Shown: positions 1-9,170 of the stretch, one piece after another
How the letters are laid out: every line of letters begins with the position of its first letter
Numbering within the stretch: position 1 is the stretch's first letter
Assembly: GCF_002087335.1 (NCBI RefSeq)
Contig: NZ_MWVJ01000074.1
Coordinates: forward strand, 93,074-157,073
Direction: 5' to 3'
DNA from: Pseudophaeobacter leonis
GTDB lineage: Bacteria > Pseudomonadota > Alphaproteobacteria > Rhodobacterales > Rhodobacteraceae
Length of the DNA: 64,000 bases
Program-made: the position numbers and the translations under genes
Notes under the pieces: model-generated
Database searches by the model: none
Told to the model about the DNA's origin: nothing
The model's input: the letters and a program-made list of their open reading frames with translations, nothing else

Positions 1-952
1 CAGGCTGCAGATGTGGTGGAATAGGGTAGTGGATAACCGTGCCGATTCCCGCCTCAGCCAGACGTTTTTGCAGCCCGGAGCGGTCAGTGTGACGCAGCAC
101 ATAGAGATGCCAGACCGGGTCCGCCCATTCTGGGACCATCGGGGCGGCAAGGCCAGCGGCCTCAAAGGCGGCGCTGTAGCTGCGGGCAATCTTCTGGCGG
201 CGCAGGGTGGCGGCGTCCAGCTGTTCCAGCTTCACGCTCAACACAGCGGCCTGAATCGGATCCAGACGGCTGTTCAGGCCTTTGACCTCGTTCTCATATT
301 TAACGCGAGAGCCGTAGTTGCGCAGCAAATCAACCTGTGCGGCGATCTCGGCGTTATCGGTCGTCAGGGCGCCACCGTCGCCCAGGGCGCCGAGATTTTT
401 TGAGGGGTAATAGCTCCAGGTGGCGGTGCCGGTGCTGCCGATCCGGCGCGATTTATAGCGGGCACCGTGCGCTTGGGCTGCGTCCTCGAGAACAAAAAGA
501 TCGTGCTTTCTGGCAATTGCGTTCAAGGCATCCATATCGGCGGGCTGACCATAGAGGTGGACAGGTAAAATGGCGCGGGTGCGCCCGTTCACGGCGGCTT
601 CGACCGCAGTCGGGTCGATATTATAGGTCGTCTCCAGCGGCTCTACCGGGACAGGGGTGGCGCCACATTGGCTGACTGCAAGCCAGGTTGCGATATAGGT
701 ATTGGCTGGCACGATGACCTCATCGCCGGGACCGATGCCCGCAGCCGCAAGCCCCAATCGCAATGCATCCAGACCATTTGCCACCCCCACACAATGGGGG
801 CTGCCAACAAAGGCGGCAAAATTAGCTTCAAAGGCTTCCAGCTCTTCTCCCAGCACAAAGGAGCCCGAGCGGGCAACCCGCAAAAGGGCGGCCTCAATCT
901 GCTCCTGTTGCCCGGCATGGGCGGCTTGCAAATTCAGAAATGGAACTTTCAT
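1..952 (-). CDS. DegT/DnrJ/EryC1 sugar aminotransferase (partial, runs off the left edge)
   Basis: A PLP-dependent nucleotide-sugar aminotransferase that installs an amino group on a keto-deoxysugar. About 317 N-terminal residues are present; the C-terminus lies outside the window. The start ATG (950-952) gives MKVPFLNLQ, typical of the family. The PLP lysine is K185 in [15 protein letters not shown] and the Asp that pairs with the pyridine nitrogen is D157 in LEDAAQAHG. The start overlaps the stop of the upstream ketoisomerase by four bases (ATGA, 949-952), so the two are translationally coupled. The partner suggests an FdtB/QdtB-type enzyme making a dTDP-3-amino-3,6-dideoxyhexose for a surface polysaccharide. 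The exact sugar cannot be read from sequence. Confidence 0.9.
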   Translation of the reverse strand, partial: MKVPFLNLQAAHAGQQEQIEAALLRVARSGSFVLGEELEAFEANFAAFVGSPHCVGVANGLDALRLGLAAAGIGPGDEVIVPANTYIATWLAVSQCGATPVPVEPLETTYNIDPTAVEAAVNGRTRAILPVHLYGQPADMDALNAIARKHDLFVLEDAAQAHGARYKSRRIGSTGTATWSYYPSKNLGALGDGGALTTDNAEIAAQVDLLRNYGSRVKYENEVKGLNSRLDPIQAAVLSVKLEQLDAATLRRQKIARSYSAAFEAAGLAAPMVPEWADPVWHLYVLRHTDRSGLQKRLAEAGIGTVIHYPIPPHLQP

Positions 953-1359
953 GCCGCACCAACCGCTTTGAGGAACTCACCCCGGTCCCGGATGTAGTCG
1001 TCCTCATCATAGGGGGCAGAGGCCAGCACCATGCAGACCGACCCGGAGGAGAAATTATCAAGATACCGCCACATCATCGGGCAGACATAGACGCCATAAT
1101 AGGACCGGTTGAGGTGAAACCGCTTTTTCTCAAAGCCATCATCCAGCACCATGTCAAAGCTTCCGGACATGCAGATAACCAGCTGATGCAGGTTCTTATG
1201 GGCGTGCTCGCCGCGATCAGAGCCACCCGGCACGTCATACAGATAGTAGACCCGCTTGATATCAAAGGGGATGTGATTGCCCCCCTCAACAAAGGTCAGA
1301 TTGCCACGCACATCGGTGATTTTTGGCAGATCGACAATCGAGCAGTCTTTCAAAGGCAC
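949..1359 (-). CDS. FdtA/QdtA-type dTDP-sugar 3,4-ketoisomerase
   Basis: A 136-residue single-domain cupin of the WxcM/FdtA family, which isomerises dTDP-4-keto-6-deoxyglucose to the 3-keto sugar that the adjacent aminotransferase then aminates. Family features visible are the N-terminal [12 protein letters not shown] stretch, the cupin histidines in [11 protein letters not shown] (H in RGEHAH), and the C-terminal YDEDDYIRD signature. Length matches the family. It is the first gene of the leftward sugar operon seen here and overlaps the aminotransferase by four bases. The 184 bases upstream, before the end of hutF, should hold its promoter, but I see no clear motif. FdtA and QdtA differ in product stereochemistry and cannot be told apart by eye. 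Confidence 0.88.
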   Translation of the reverse strand: MPLKDCSIVDLPKITDVRGNLTFVEGGNHIPFDIKRVYYLYDVPGGSDRGEHAHKNLHQLVICMSGSFDMVLDDGFEKKRFHLNRSYYGVYVCPMMWRYLDNFSSGSVCMVLASAPYDEDDYIRDRGEFLKAVGAA

Positions 1360-1543
1360 TGGACACTATCCTGCATGTTTTCTCCCGCCGCAGTATAAAG
1401 GGATTTATGGGAATGACAAACGGCTTCATCTGGAGAGGCACCGCAGCGCTGCACGAGGCAAGCTTCTGTTTATTATTTCATTTTTGGGCCTTGCCGGTGC
1501 CCTTTGCCGCATTATGCAGCGTCATTTCTTTCGGGGTTGGCAG

Positions 1544-2911
1544 CTACTTCAGGGCAGTCAGCAGGCTGGCAATAGCCTTGCGGTAGCGCCTCACGATTGC
1601 GTCGCGACCGATGTGACGGCCGTGCTGCACGCAGTGGCGCCCGGCGGACCAAAGATCTGTCACCACCTGGTCTTTGGACGCAAACACCAACCCATCCAAA
1701 AGCTGGTCGCAGCCCAGCCCACATAGCGACGGGTGGCTGCTGTCAATGGCCACGAGATCAGCCAGAGCACCCTCAGTGATTTCACCTGCTGTGCGCCCCA
1801 GCGCCTGCGCGCCGCCTCTGGCTGCTGCGGTGTAAATCGCATGCCCGACCGAGCCTTCACCCTGCACCAGAACATTGCGGGACAGGTCCCGCAGGCGCTG
1901 GGAATACTCCAGCGTGCGCAGCTCTTCCGTGAGCGAAATCAGCACGTTGGAATCTGAACCCACGCCAAAGGCACCGCCTGCCTCAAGGTAGCGCGCGCCG
2001 TTGAAGGCCCCATCACCCAGGTTGGCTTCGGTGATGGGGCAAAGCCCAGCCACGGCCCCAGACCTGGCCATATCGCGGGTTTCACTTTCGGTCATATGGG
2101 TGGCATGGATCAGGCACCAGTTCTGAGCGACGGGCGCATTGGCCAGCAGCCACTCAACAGGTCGCGCACCAAGGCCTGCCTGCACCTCGCGCACCTCTTT
2201 GGGCTGCTCGGCAATGTGGATATGCACCGGGCCGGTCCCATATGCCTGCAGCACCTGATGCAGATCGGAGGGCGAGGTCGCACGCAGGGAATGTGGCGCG
2301 ATGCCAACCCGACAGTCGGCGGGCAGGGCGGCTATAGTGCTCTTGGTCTGCTCCACCAGCTTGCAGAACTGATCTACGGTATTGCCAAAACGCTGCTGGC
2401 CAGCCTCAAGAGGCTTTTCGCCAACCCCGGCATAGCTATAAAGCACCGGCAAATGGGTGAGGCCAATGCCCGTCTCGCCAGCCGCGGCCATGATCCGGTC
2501 GGAATGCTCGCTGAGAGTGTCATAGGGTGTGCCGTTCTTTTGGTGGTGCAGATAGTGGAATTCTCCAACGGCTGCATAGCCACTTTCCTGCATTTCCAAA
2601 AACACCAGCGCTGCAATGGCCTCGATCTGCTCCGGGGTCAGATGCGCGGTAAAGCGATACATCAGATCACGCCAGGTCCAGAAGCTGTCGCGCCCCGCCA
2701 GACGATATTCCGTCATCCCGGCCATGGCGCGCTGAAAGCTGTGGCTGTGAAGGTTGGCCACTGTCGGCAGCAGCGTGTCGACCTGAAGATCTGTCGGCTC
2801 ACAGGCCCTGTTGGGCAAAATGGCGGTAATTTTGCCATCCGCAAGCATCAGCCGGGTATCATAGGCCCAACCCGTCGCCAGCAGTGCCTGTTTCGCAAAG
2901 ATCGCTGTCAT
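1544..2911 (-). CDS. hutF: Formimidoylglutamate deiminase
   Basis: Converts N-formimidoyl-L-glutamate to N-formyl-L-glutamate plus ammonia, the fourth step of the five-step histidine pathway that pairs with HutG. It is a 455-residue amidohydrolase-fold enzyme: metal ligands H55 and H57 in NLHSHSFQRAM, a further His in HIHIAEQPKE, His in CLIHATHM, and the catalytic Asp in GVGSDSNVLIS. I chose the start at 2911 (MTAIFAKQ) because the minus strand carries GGGGGA just upstream; a 45-residue extension in the same frame reaches 3046 but would run through the divergent promoter and into hutI. It is transcribed away from hutI, with a palindromic operator in the gap. No frame problem is visible. Confidence 0.93.
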   Translation of the reverse strand: MTAIFAKQALLATGWAYDTRLMLADGKITAILPNRACEPTDLQVDTLLPTVANLHSHSFQRAMAGMTEYRLAGRDSFWTWRDLMYRFTAHLTPEQIEAIAALVFLEMQESGYAAVGEFHYLHHQKNGTPYDTLSEHSDRIMAAAGETGIGLTHLPVLYSYAGVGEKPLEAGQQRFGNTVDQFCKLVEQTKSTIAALPADCRVGIAPHSLRATSPSDLHQVLQAYGTGPVHIHIAEQPKEVREVQAGLGARPVEWLLANAPVAQNWCLIHATHMTESETRDMARSGAVAGLCPITEANLGDGAFNGARYLEAGGAFGVGSDSNVLISLTEELRTLEYSQRLRDLSRNVLVQGEGSVGHAIYTAAARGGAQALGRTAGEITEGALADLVAIDSSHPSLCGLGCDQLLDGLVFASKDQVVTDLWSAGRHCVQHGRHIGRDAIVRRYRKAIASLLTALK

Positions 2912-2926
2912 CACATCCCCCATTTT

Positions 2927-2938
2927 ATGTCTAGACAT
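2927..2938. promoter_or_regulatory. Probable HutC operator in the hutF/hutI divergent promoter
   Basis: A perfect 12-base palindrome, ATGTCTAGACAT, lies in the 66-base gap between the divergent hutF and hutI starts. A near copy (ATGCCTAGTCAT, 9018-9029) precedes hutC. HutC-subfamily GntR repressors generally bind short palindromes of the GT..TA..AC type and respond to urocanate. Assigning this site to HutC is inference from position and duplication. Confidence 0.65.
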
Positions 2939-2977
2939 ATGACATATTGATTTGTACCAGAAAAGAGGAAATAGAGA

Positions 2978-4205
2978 ATGGCAGGGGGCAGCATGCAGGC
3001 AGAGAGTCACGTTTTGGTTGAGCTTCGCGCCGCAACGCTGGCGCAAGGGGTCTCACCCTATGGCCTGATTGAACAGGCGGCGATCGCTGTGACGGATGGC
3101 CAGATTGTCTGGATTGGCCTTGAGGCGGACCTGCCCACCCGTTTTGCCACATGGCCGCGCACCCCTTTGGGCAACCGGCTGGTGACGCCCGCCCTGATTG
3201 ACTGCCACACCCATGTGGTGCATGGCGGCAATCGCGCGACAGAGTTCGAGCTGCGCCTCAAAGGTGCTACCTATGAAGAGGTGGCGCGGGCCGGCGGTGG
3301 CATCATTTCGACGGTCACTGCCACCCGCTCGGCCAGCGTTGACGACCTCATTGCCCAGGCCTTGCCCCGCATTGACGCCATGCTGGCCGAGGGTGTCAGC
3401 ACTCTTGAGATAAAATCCGGTTATGGTCTCGACCGCGAGACAGAGCTCAACATGCGGCGCGCAGCCCGTGCGCTGCCGCAGCACCGGCCTGTGCGGGTTG
3501 TGACCAGTTTCCTTGGGGCGCATGCGGTGCCTGCCACCTATACGACCCGCCCCGAGGCCTATATCCACGAGGTCTGCATTCCCACCCTGCGCGCCGCGCA
3601 TGCAGAGGGGCGGGTGGATGCGGTGGACGGCTTTTGCGAAACCATAGCCTTTTTGCCCGACCAAATCCGCCCGCTTTTTGACGTGGCGCGTGACCTGGGC
3701 CTGCCGGTGAAACTGCATGCCGAACAGCTCTCGAACCTAGGCGGCGCGCAGCTGGCTGCCAGCTATGGGGCGCTCTCTGCAGATCATATCGAGTATCTTG
3801 ACGCTGCGGGTGTTGACGCGATGGCGGCAGCTGGCACGGTGGCTGTGATCCTGCCCGGTGCCTTTTATACCCTGCGCGAGACCCAGGCGCCGCCGATTGA
3901 GGCGTTGCGCGCGGCGGGCGTTGCCATGGCACTGGCGACAGATTGCAATCCGGGCTCCGCCCCGATGACCTCGCTGCTGCTGGCCATGAACATGGGCTGC
4001 ACCCTGTTTCGCATGACCCCGGAAGAAGCGCTGCGGGGCGTCACAGCCCATGCGGCACAGGCACGGGGGCCTCACGGATTGCGGCAGGGTGAGCCCCGGA
4101 ACGCGCGCGGATCTGGCCGTTTGGGACGTCGCGCATCCGGCTGAGCTGGCCTATCGCATCGGCTTTAACCCGCTTTACGCCCGTATTATTGGAGGCACAT
4201 TGTGA
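2978..4205 (+). CDS. hutI: Imidazolonepropionase (one frame break)
   Basis: Hydrolyses 4-imidazolone-5-propionate to formimidoylglutamate. Amidohydrolase motifs: metal-binding [10 protein letters not shown] (H77, H79), [23 protein letters not shown], and the Asp in [10 protein letters not shown]. The frame breaks at the G5 run 4065-4069: removing one G restores a normal C-terminus ending [16 protein letters not shown] with a TGA at 4203-4205 that overlaps the GTG start of hutH. As printed, the protein would instead end in an unrelated tail at 4144. A homopolymer error is the simplest explanation. The start at 2978 follows AGAGGAAA; an ATG at 2993 is an alternative. It is the first gene of hutI-hutH-hutG-hutU. 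Confidence 0.9.
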
Positions 4206-5739
4206 CCACTCTGACCCTGACCCCCGGCACTGTCTCGCTGGCGGATTTAGAGCACGTCTTTCGCGCTGAATGCGCGATGCGGCTGGATGCTGCCTGTCGT
4301 CCGGCGATAGAGCTGGCGCAGGGGCGCATCGCGGCGGCAGCGGCAGGGGATGCGGCCGTTTACGGGGTCAACACCGGCTTTGGCAAACTGGCCAGCGTAA
4401 AGATCGCCTCTGGGGACACAGCCACCCTTCAGCGCAACCTCATTCTCAGCCATTGCTGCGGCGTTGGCCCGGCCATTGGGCGCGCCCATGCCCGGTTGAT
4501 GATGGTGCTGAAACTGCTCAGCCTGGGGCGCGGAGCGTCTGGTGTGCGGCTTGAGATCATTGACCTGCTGGAGGCGATGCTTGAGAGGGGCGTGGCCCCG
4601 GTGATCCCGGCCCAGGGATCGGTTGGTGCCTCGGGGGATCTGGCGCCGCTGGCGCATATGGCCGCCGTTATGATGGGCGAGGCTGAGGCTGAGTACCAGG
4701 GTCGCGTGATGCCCGGCGCCGAGGCTTTGGCGGCTGCGGGTCTCAAATCTGTCATGCTGGGCCCAAAAGAGGGGCTGGCACTGATCAATGGCACCCAGTT
4801 TTCCACCGCCTTTGCCCTTGCGGGTCTGTTTGGCGCCTGGGCCGCGGCGCAAAGCGCCCTTGTTACATCGGCGCTGACCACAGATGCCATCATGGGGTCG
4901 ACAGCGCCGCTGCAGCCGGAAATTCACACCCTGCGCGGCCATCGCGGCCAAATCGAAGCGGCTACAGCCCTGCGGGCCTTGCTGGCAGGGTCGGTCATTC
5001 GCGAAAGCCACCGCGACGGCGACAGCCGCGTGCAGGACCCCTATTGCATCCGCTGCCAGCCGCAGGTCGTGGGGCCGCGATGGATGTGCTGCGCCAGGCC
5101 GCCCGCACGCTTGAGATCGAGGCCAATGCTGCCACCGACAACCCCCTGGTTCTGGTTGGGGCTGACCTGATTGTTTCGGGCGGCAATTTTCATGCCGAAC
5201 CGGTGGGCTTTGCCGCCGACATGATTGCACTGGCCATTGCCGAGATCGGCGCCATTGCGCAACGCCGCATTGCGCTGATCGTTGACCCCACTCTCAGCCA
5301 TGATCTGCCGCCGTTTCTGACGCCAAACCCCGGCCTGAATTCGGGCTATATGATCGCCGAAGTCACCACCGCGGCCCTGATGAGCGAAAACAAACATCTG
5401 GCCAACCCCTGTGTCACCGACAGCACGCCCACCTCGGCCAATCAGGAGGACCATGTCTCTATGGCGGCCCACGGCGCACGGCGACTGGGGCAGATGCTGA
5501 TGAATCTTGAGCGCATCCTCGGGGTTGAGCTGCTTTGTGCGACGCAAGGCGTCGAATTCCGCGCCCCCTTGACCACCAGCCCTGCTCTGCAGGCGGTCAT
5601 GACCCGGCTGCGCGCCAAGGTTCCGCCGCTGGGCGATGATCGCTATACTGCCCCCGACATCGAGGCGGCCTCGGCGCTGATCAGCCGGGGCGAGATCGCG
5701 CGCCGCACTGATGTAGCGATGCCGGAGCTGTCCGCATGA
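4202..5739 (+). CDS. hutH: Histidine ammonia-lyase (one frame break)
   Basis: Deaminates L-histidine to urocanate, the first pathway step. The autocatalytic MIO prosthetic group forms from A143-S144-G145 in [15 protein letters not shown], which is intact. The other family signature, [11 protein letters not shown], is near residue 55. The GTG start (4202) overlaps the corrected stop of hutI. The frame breaks at the G4 run 5071-5074: one added G joins the two halves as [17 protein letters not shown] and gives about 512 residues, the usual length. The second half ends [11 protein letters not shown], with its TGA overlapping the hutG ATG. Since every neighbouring pathway gene is present, I treat this as a sequence error, not a pseudogene. 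Confidence 0.92.
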
Positions 5740-6539
5740 TCGCGCCGGTTGAGATCTTGCGCGGCAATAGCCCCGTGGTGCTGGGCCTGCCCCATACCGG
5801 CACCTATGTGCCGCCGCAGATAGAGGCAAAGCTGAATGCGCGGGGCCGGGCACTGGAAGACACCGACTGGCACATTCACAGGCTCTATGACGGGCTTTTG
5901 CCGGATGTGAGCAGCGTGCGCGCCACGTTTCACCGCTATGTGATTGATGCTAACCGGGACCCGTCCGGGGTCTCGCTGTATCCGGGGCAGAACACCACCG
6001 GGCTGGTGCCGCTAACCAATTTTGACGGGCTGGGCATCTGGGACCAGAACCCTGACGCCGCAGAGGTTGAGGCCCGCCGCGAGGCCTTTCATGCGCCCTA
6101 TCACGCAGCCCTTGCGGCAGAACTCAAGCGGGTGAAAGCGCTGCACGGATTTGCCATTCTCTATGATTGCCACTCGATCCGGGGAGACATTCCGTTCCTG
6201 TTTGAGGGCCCCCTGCCGGATTTCAACATTGGCACCAATATGGGCACCACCTGCGATGCTGCTCTTGCGGACCTCGTGATCACGGCCTGCTCTGCCGCGC
6301 CGGGCTACAGCTCGGTTCTGAACGGGCGCTTCAAGGGGGGCTGGACCACGCGCCACTATGGCCGCCCCGACGCGGGGCTGCACGCCATTCAGATGGAGCT
6401 GGCCCAACGCAGCTACCTTGCCACTGAGGCGGCGCCCTGGACCTATGACGATGCCAAGGCCTCCCAGCTGCGCCGTCCTTTGCAACAGATTCTCACAGCC
6501 CTGGCTGACTGGGCTCCTCAGACCGGAGGTACCATATGA
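5736..6539 (+). CDS. hutG: N-formylglutamate deformylase
   Basis: Releases formate from N-formyl-L-glutamate to give glutamate, the last step of the HutF-type pathway. The 267-residue protein belongs to the N-formylglutamate amidohydrolase family, with [11 protein letters not shown] near the N-terminus, the conserved D-rich [11 protein letters not shown], the DCHSIRG motif that supplies zinc ligands, and [14 protein letters not shown]. It overlaps hutH and hutU by ATGA at each end, so translation of the four structural genes is coupled. Its co-occurrence with hutF rules out the shorter four-step route ending in formamide. No defect is visible. Confidence 0.93.
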   Translation: MIAPVEILRGNSPVVLGLPHTGTYVPPQIEAKLNARGRALEDTDWHIHRLYDGLLPDVSSVRATFHRYVIDANRDPSGVSLYPGQNTTGLVPLTNFDGLGIWDQNPDAAEVEARREAFHAPYHAALAAELKRVKALHGFAILYDCHSIRGDIPFLFEGPLPDFNIGTNMGTTCDAALADLVITACSAAPGYSSVLNGRFKGGWTTRHYGRPDAGLHAIQMELAQRSYLATEAAPWTYDDAKASQLRRPLQQILTALADWAPQTGGTI

Positions 6540-8209
6540 CCGATCCCCGCAAGAACACCCGCGACATTTTCCCGCCAACCGGCCCCGAGATCACCGCCAA
6601 AAGCTGGCTGACCGAAGCGCCGCTGCGGATGCTGATGAACAACCTGCACCCGGATGTCGCCGAAAACCCGCATGAGCTGGTGGTCTACGGCGGCATCGGC
6701 CGCGCCGCGCGGACCTGGAAGGATTTTGACCTCATTTGCGACAGTCTCAGGGAGCTGGAAGAGGACGAGACCCTCATTGTGCAGTCCGGCAAGCCGGTGG
6801 CCATCGTTAAAACCCACAGCGACGCGCCGCGGGTGTTGATCGCCAACTCCAATCTGGTGCCCCATTGGGCCACCTGGGAGCATTTCAACGCGTTGGATAA
6901 AAAGGGCCTGATGATGTACGGTCAGATGACCGCCGGCAGCTGGATCTATATCGGCAGTCAGGGCATCGTGCAGGGCACCTATGAAACCTTTGCCGAGGCC
7001 GGGCGCCAGCACTATGGCGGTGACCTTAAAGGCAAATGGATCCTGACCGGGGGTCTGGGTGGCATGGGTGGTGCCCAGCCACTGGCAGCGGTGATGGCCG
7101 GGGCCTGTTGCCTCGCGGTAGAGTGCAATCCCGACAGCATCGATTTCCGCCTGCGCACCCGCTATGTGGACGAAAAAACCGACAGCGTCGACGAGGCACT
7201 GGCGCTGATCGCGCGCTGGACCGCTGCCGGTGAGGCAAAATCGGTGGCGCTGCTGGGCAATGCTGCAGATGTCTTCCCCGAGCTGCACCGGCGTGGCGTG
7301 CGTCCCGATATTGTCACCGACCAGACCTCGGCGCATGATCCGGTCAATGGCTACCTGCCGCAGGGTTGGAGCATGGCTGATTGGAAAGCCTGTCGCGAAA
7401 CTGCGCCGCAAGAGGTGGAGGCCGCCGCGCGCGCCTCGATGAGGGTGCAGGTCGCAGCCATGGTCGCCTTTCACAACGACGGCGTGCCAACGGTGGATTA
7501 CGGCAACAACATTCGCCAGATGGCGCTGGAAGAGGGGCTGGAGGATGCCTTTGCCTTTCCCGGTTTTGTGCCCGCCTATATCCGCCCCCTGTTTTGTCGC
7601 GGCATCGGCCCGTTCCGCTGGGTGGCCCTGTCTGGTGATCCCGAAGATATCCTGAAAACGGATGCCAAGATGAAAGAGCTGTTTCCCGAAAACAAGGCGC
7701 TGCACAACTGGCTTGATATGGCGCAGGAGCGGATTGCCTTTCAGGGCCTGCCGGCACGGATCTGCTGGCTAGGTCTGGGGGATCGCCACAAGGCGGGCCT
7801 TGCCTTTAACGAGATGGTCAGAACAGGCGAGCTGAAAGCACCGGTTGTGATTGGACGCGATCATCTGGACGCAGGCTCGGTGGCCTCGCCCAACCGCGAG
7901 ACAGAGGCGATGAAGGACGGCTCTGACGCGGTGTCTGACTGGCCGCTGCTGAATGCGCTGATCAATACTGCCTCAGGCGCGACCTGGGTGTCGCTGCATC
8001 ACGGCGGCGGCGTTGGCATGGGGTTTTCGCAACATGCGGGCGTGGTGATCTGCGCCGATGGCACCGAGGCCGCCGCTAAACGTCTGGAGCGGGTTTTGTG
8101 GAACGATCCCGCCTCGGGCGTCTGGCGCCATGCGGATGCGGGCTATGAGGACGCCAAGACCTGCGCCCGCGTAAACGGGTTGCGCTTGCCCGGTATTCTC
8201 GGGAATTGA
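6536..8209 (+). CDS. hutU: Urocanate hydratase
   Basis: Converts urocanate to imidazolonepropionate using tightly bound NAD+. The 557-residue length is normal. Visible family blocks are the N-terminal [11 protein letters not shown], the NAD-binding [13 protein letters not shown] near residue 170, the conserved Cys in [11 protein letters not shown] near residue 350, and the C-terminal [16 protein letters not shown]. It is the last gene of the hutIHGU operon and overlaps hutG by four bases. Induction is expected from relief of HutC repression by urocanate, its own substrate. Confidence 0.95.
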   Translation: MTDPRKNTRDIFPPTGPEITAKSWLTEAPLRMLMNNLHPDVAENPHELVVYGGIGRAARTWKDFDLICDSLRELEEDETLIVQSGKPVAIVKTHSDAPRVLIANSNLVPHWATWEHFNALDKKGLMMYGQMTAGSWIYIGSQGIVQGTYETFAEAGRQHYGGDLKGKWILTGGLGGMGGAQPLAAVMAGACCLAVECNPDSIDFRLRTRYVDEKTDSVDEALALIARWTAAGEAKSVALLGNAADVFPELHRRGVRPDIVTDQTSAHDPVNGYLPQGWSMADWKACRETAPQEVEAAARASMRVQVAAMVAFHNDGVPTVDYGNNIRQMALEEGLEDAFAFPGFVPAYIRPLFCRGIGPFRWVALSGDPEDILKTDAKMKELFPENKALHNWLDMAQERIAFQGLPARICWLGLGDRHKAGLAFNEMVRTGELKAPVVIGRDHLDAGSVASPNRETEAMKDGSDAVSDWPLLNALINTASGATWVSLHHGGGVGMGFSQHAGVVICADGTEAAAKRLERVLWNDPASGVWRHADAGYEDAKTCARVNGLRLPGILGN

Positions 8210-8219
8210 GCAAAATAGA

Positions 8220-8265
8220 CAGGCGTCAGGCCGGGAATCAGGCCAGGCACCATGCCGGGCGCCTG
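8220..8265. terminator. Possible bidirectional terminator between hutU and hutC
   Basis: The 96-base gap between the convergent hutU and hutC genes contains CAGGCG (8220-8225) and CGCCTG (8260-8265) as an inverted repeat around GC-rich sequence that includes the smaller inverted repeat GGC-ACCAT-GCC. There is no clear T-run, so this is a weak call based mainly on position. Confidence 0.3.
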
Positions 8266-8305
8266 CTTTCTGGCGGCGGCCGCACCCTGTCCTTATTGTT
8301 CTGCC

Positions 8306-8995
8306 CTAATAGCGTGTGGTCATGCGGTGGCCGGGGCGAAAGGATTGGCGCACAAAGGTGATCGCTTCGCCCTCTTGCCAGGTGGAGCGCTCGACTGTGA
8401 ACAGCGCGTCTCCCCGTTTGCAACTCAGATACTCTGCCAGGTTTTCATCAGCAACAGCTGCGGAAAAGCTGATTTCAGCGTCAGAGAACGGCACGGTGGA
8501 AACCAGCCATTCATTGGGGCCTATGTCCTGAAACGCGGCTGTTTCGGCCTGAGGCAAAACCGTGAGGTTGATCCAGCGATCCTCAAACTGATAGGGGGCG
8601 CCATCGCCGTAGTGCATGCAGATCAGGTGCAGAACCTGGCTGCTCTCAGGCAGGTTCAATCGCGCCCGCAGCCAGTTTGGCGCCGGGCAGATATTGCGAC
8701 TGACCAGACCATAGCGATAGGTGAGATTTTGCGCCTCGATCTCGTCGCGCACAATGGGAATGGAAAACCGGGCCTGACGCAATGGGGCCATACGCACCCG
8801 TGTTCCCGCCTTGCGCCGCCTCTCGATCAACCCCTCATCTGCCAGCTCTCGCATGGCGCGGTTGACGGTGGCACGGGCACAGCCATAGGTCTCGGCCAGC
8901 TCCATTTCGTTCGGAACCAGGCCACCGGGTGCCCATTCACCAGAGGTGATCTTAGCCATGATATCGGCTTTGACGTCTCGAAATGTTGCCTTCAT
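8306..8995 (-). CDS. hutC: GntR-family histidine utilisation repressor
   Basis: A 229-residue transcription factor with an N-terminal winged helix (recognition helix about residues 39-51, CARATVNRAMREL) and a C-terminal UTRA ligand-binding domain, including RYGLVSRNI and EDRWINL. HutC proteins repress the hut operons and are released by urocanate. It is encoded convergently with hutU and divergently from the downstream sensor kinase. A palindrome resembling the hutF/hutI operator lies 23-34 bases ahead of its start, so it probably represses itself. The family and context make the assignment firm; operator binding is inferred. Confidence 0.9.
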   Translation of the reverse strand: MKATFRDVKADIMAKITSGEWAPGGLVPNEMELAETYGCARATVNRAMRELADEGLIERRRKAGTRVRMAPLRQARFSIPIVRDEIEAQNLTYRYGLVSRNICPAPNWLRARLNLPESSQVLHLICMHYGDGAPYQFEDRWINLTVLPQAETAAFQDIGPNEWLVSTVPFSDAEISFSAAVADENLAEYLSCKRGDALFTVERSTWQEGEAITFVRQSFRPGHRMTTRY

Positions 8996-9017
8996 GCGTT
9001 CTGTTCACCCCTGCATT

Positions 9018-9029
9018 ATGCCTAGTCAT
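9018..9029. promoter_or_regulatory. Second probable HutC operator, upstream of hutC
   Basis: ATGCCTAGTCAT differs from the hutF/hutI palindrome (ATGTCTAGACAT) at two symmetric positions and sits 23 bases ahead of the hutC start codon, in the 175-base gap shared with the divergent sensor kinase gene. It fits autorepression. The mismatch would predict weaker binding than the first site. Confidence 0.55.
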
Positions 9030-9170
9030 AAAGCGATCTTGTGTGACTGTATAGTCGCCGCCTGAGGGTGCGATGCACGAGTCTGTCTCAATTGTCGCGA
9101 AAAGTCTTGGGTTGTATAAGGCGCCCGGCTAACAATGTGAGGTATATGTTGTTTTCGTAAAGTAACCAGT

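Noticed and set aside
1323..1586. A plus-strand membrane-like small protein between the sugar genes and hutF
   Set aside because: It overlaps the coding sequences on the other strand at both ends and has no ribosome site.
4202..5739. hutH and hutI as pseudogenes
   Set aside because: Each is restored by one base in a homopolymer, with catalytic motifs and coupled stop/start overlaps intact; the same pattern affects unrelated genes.
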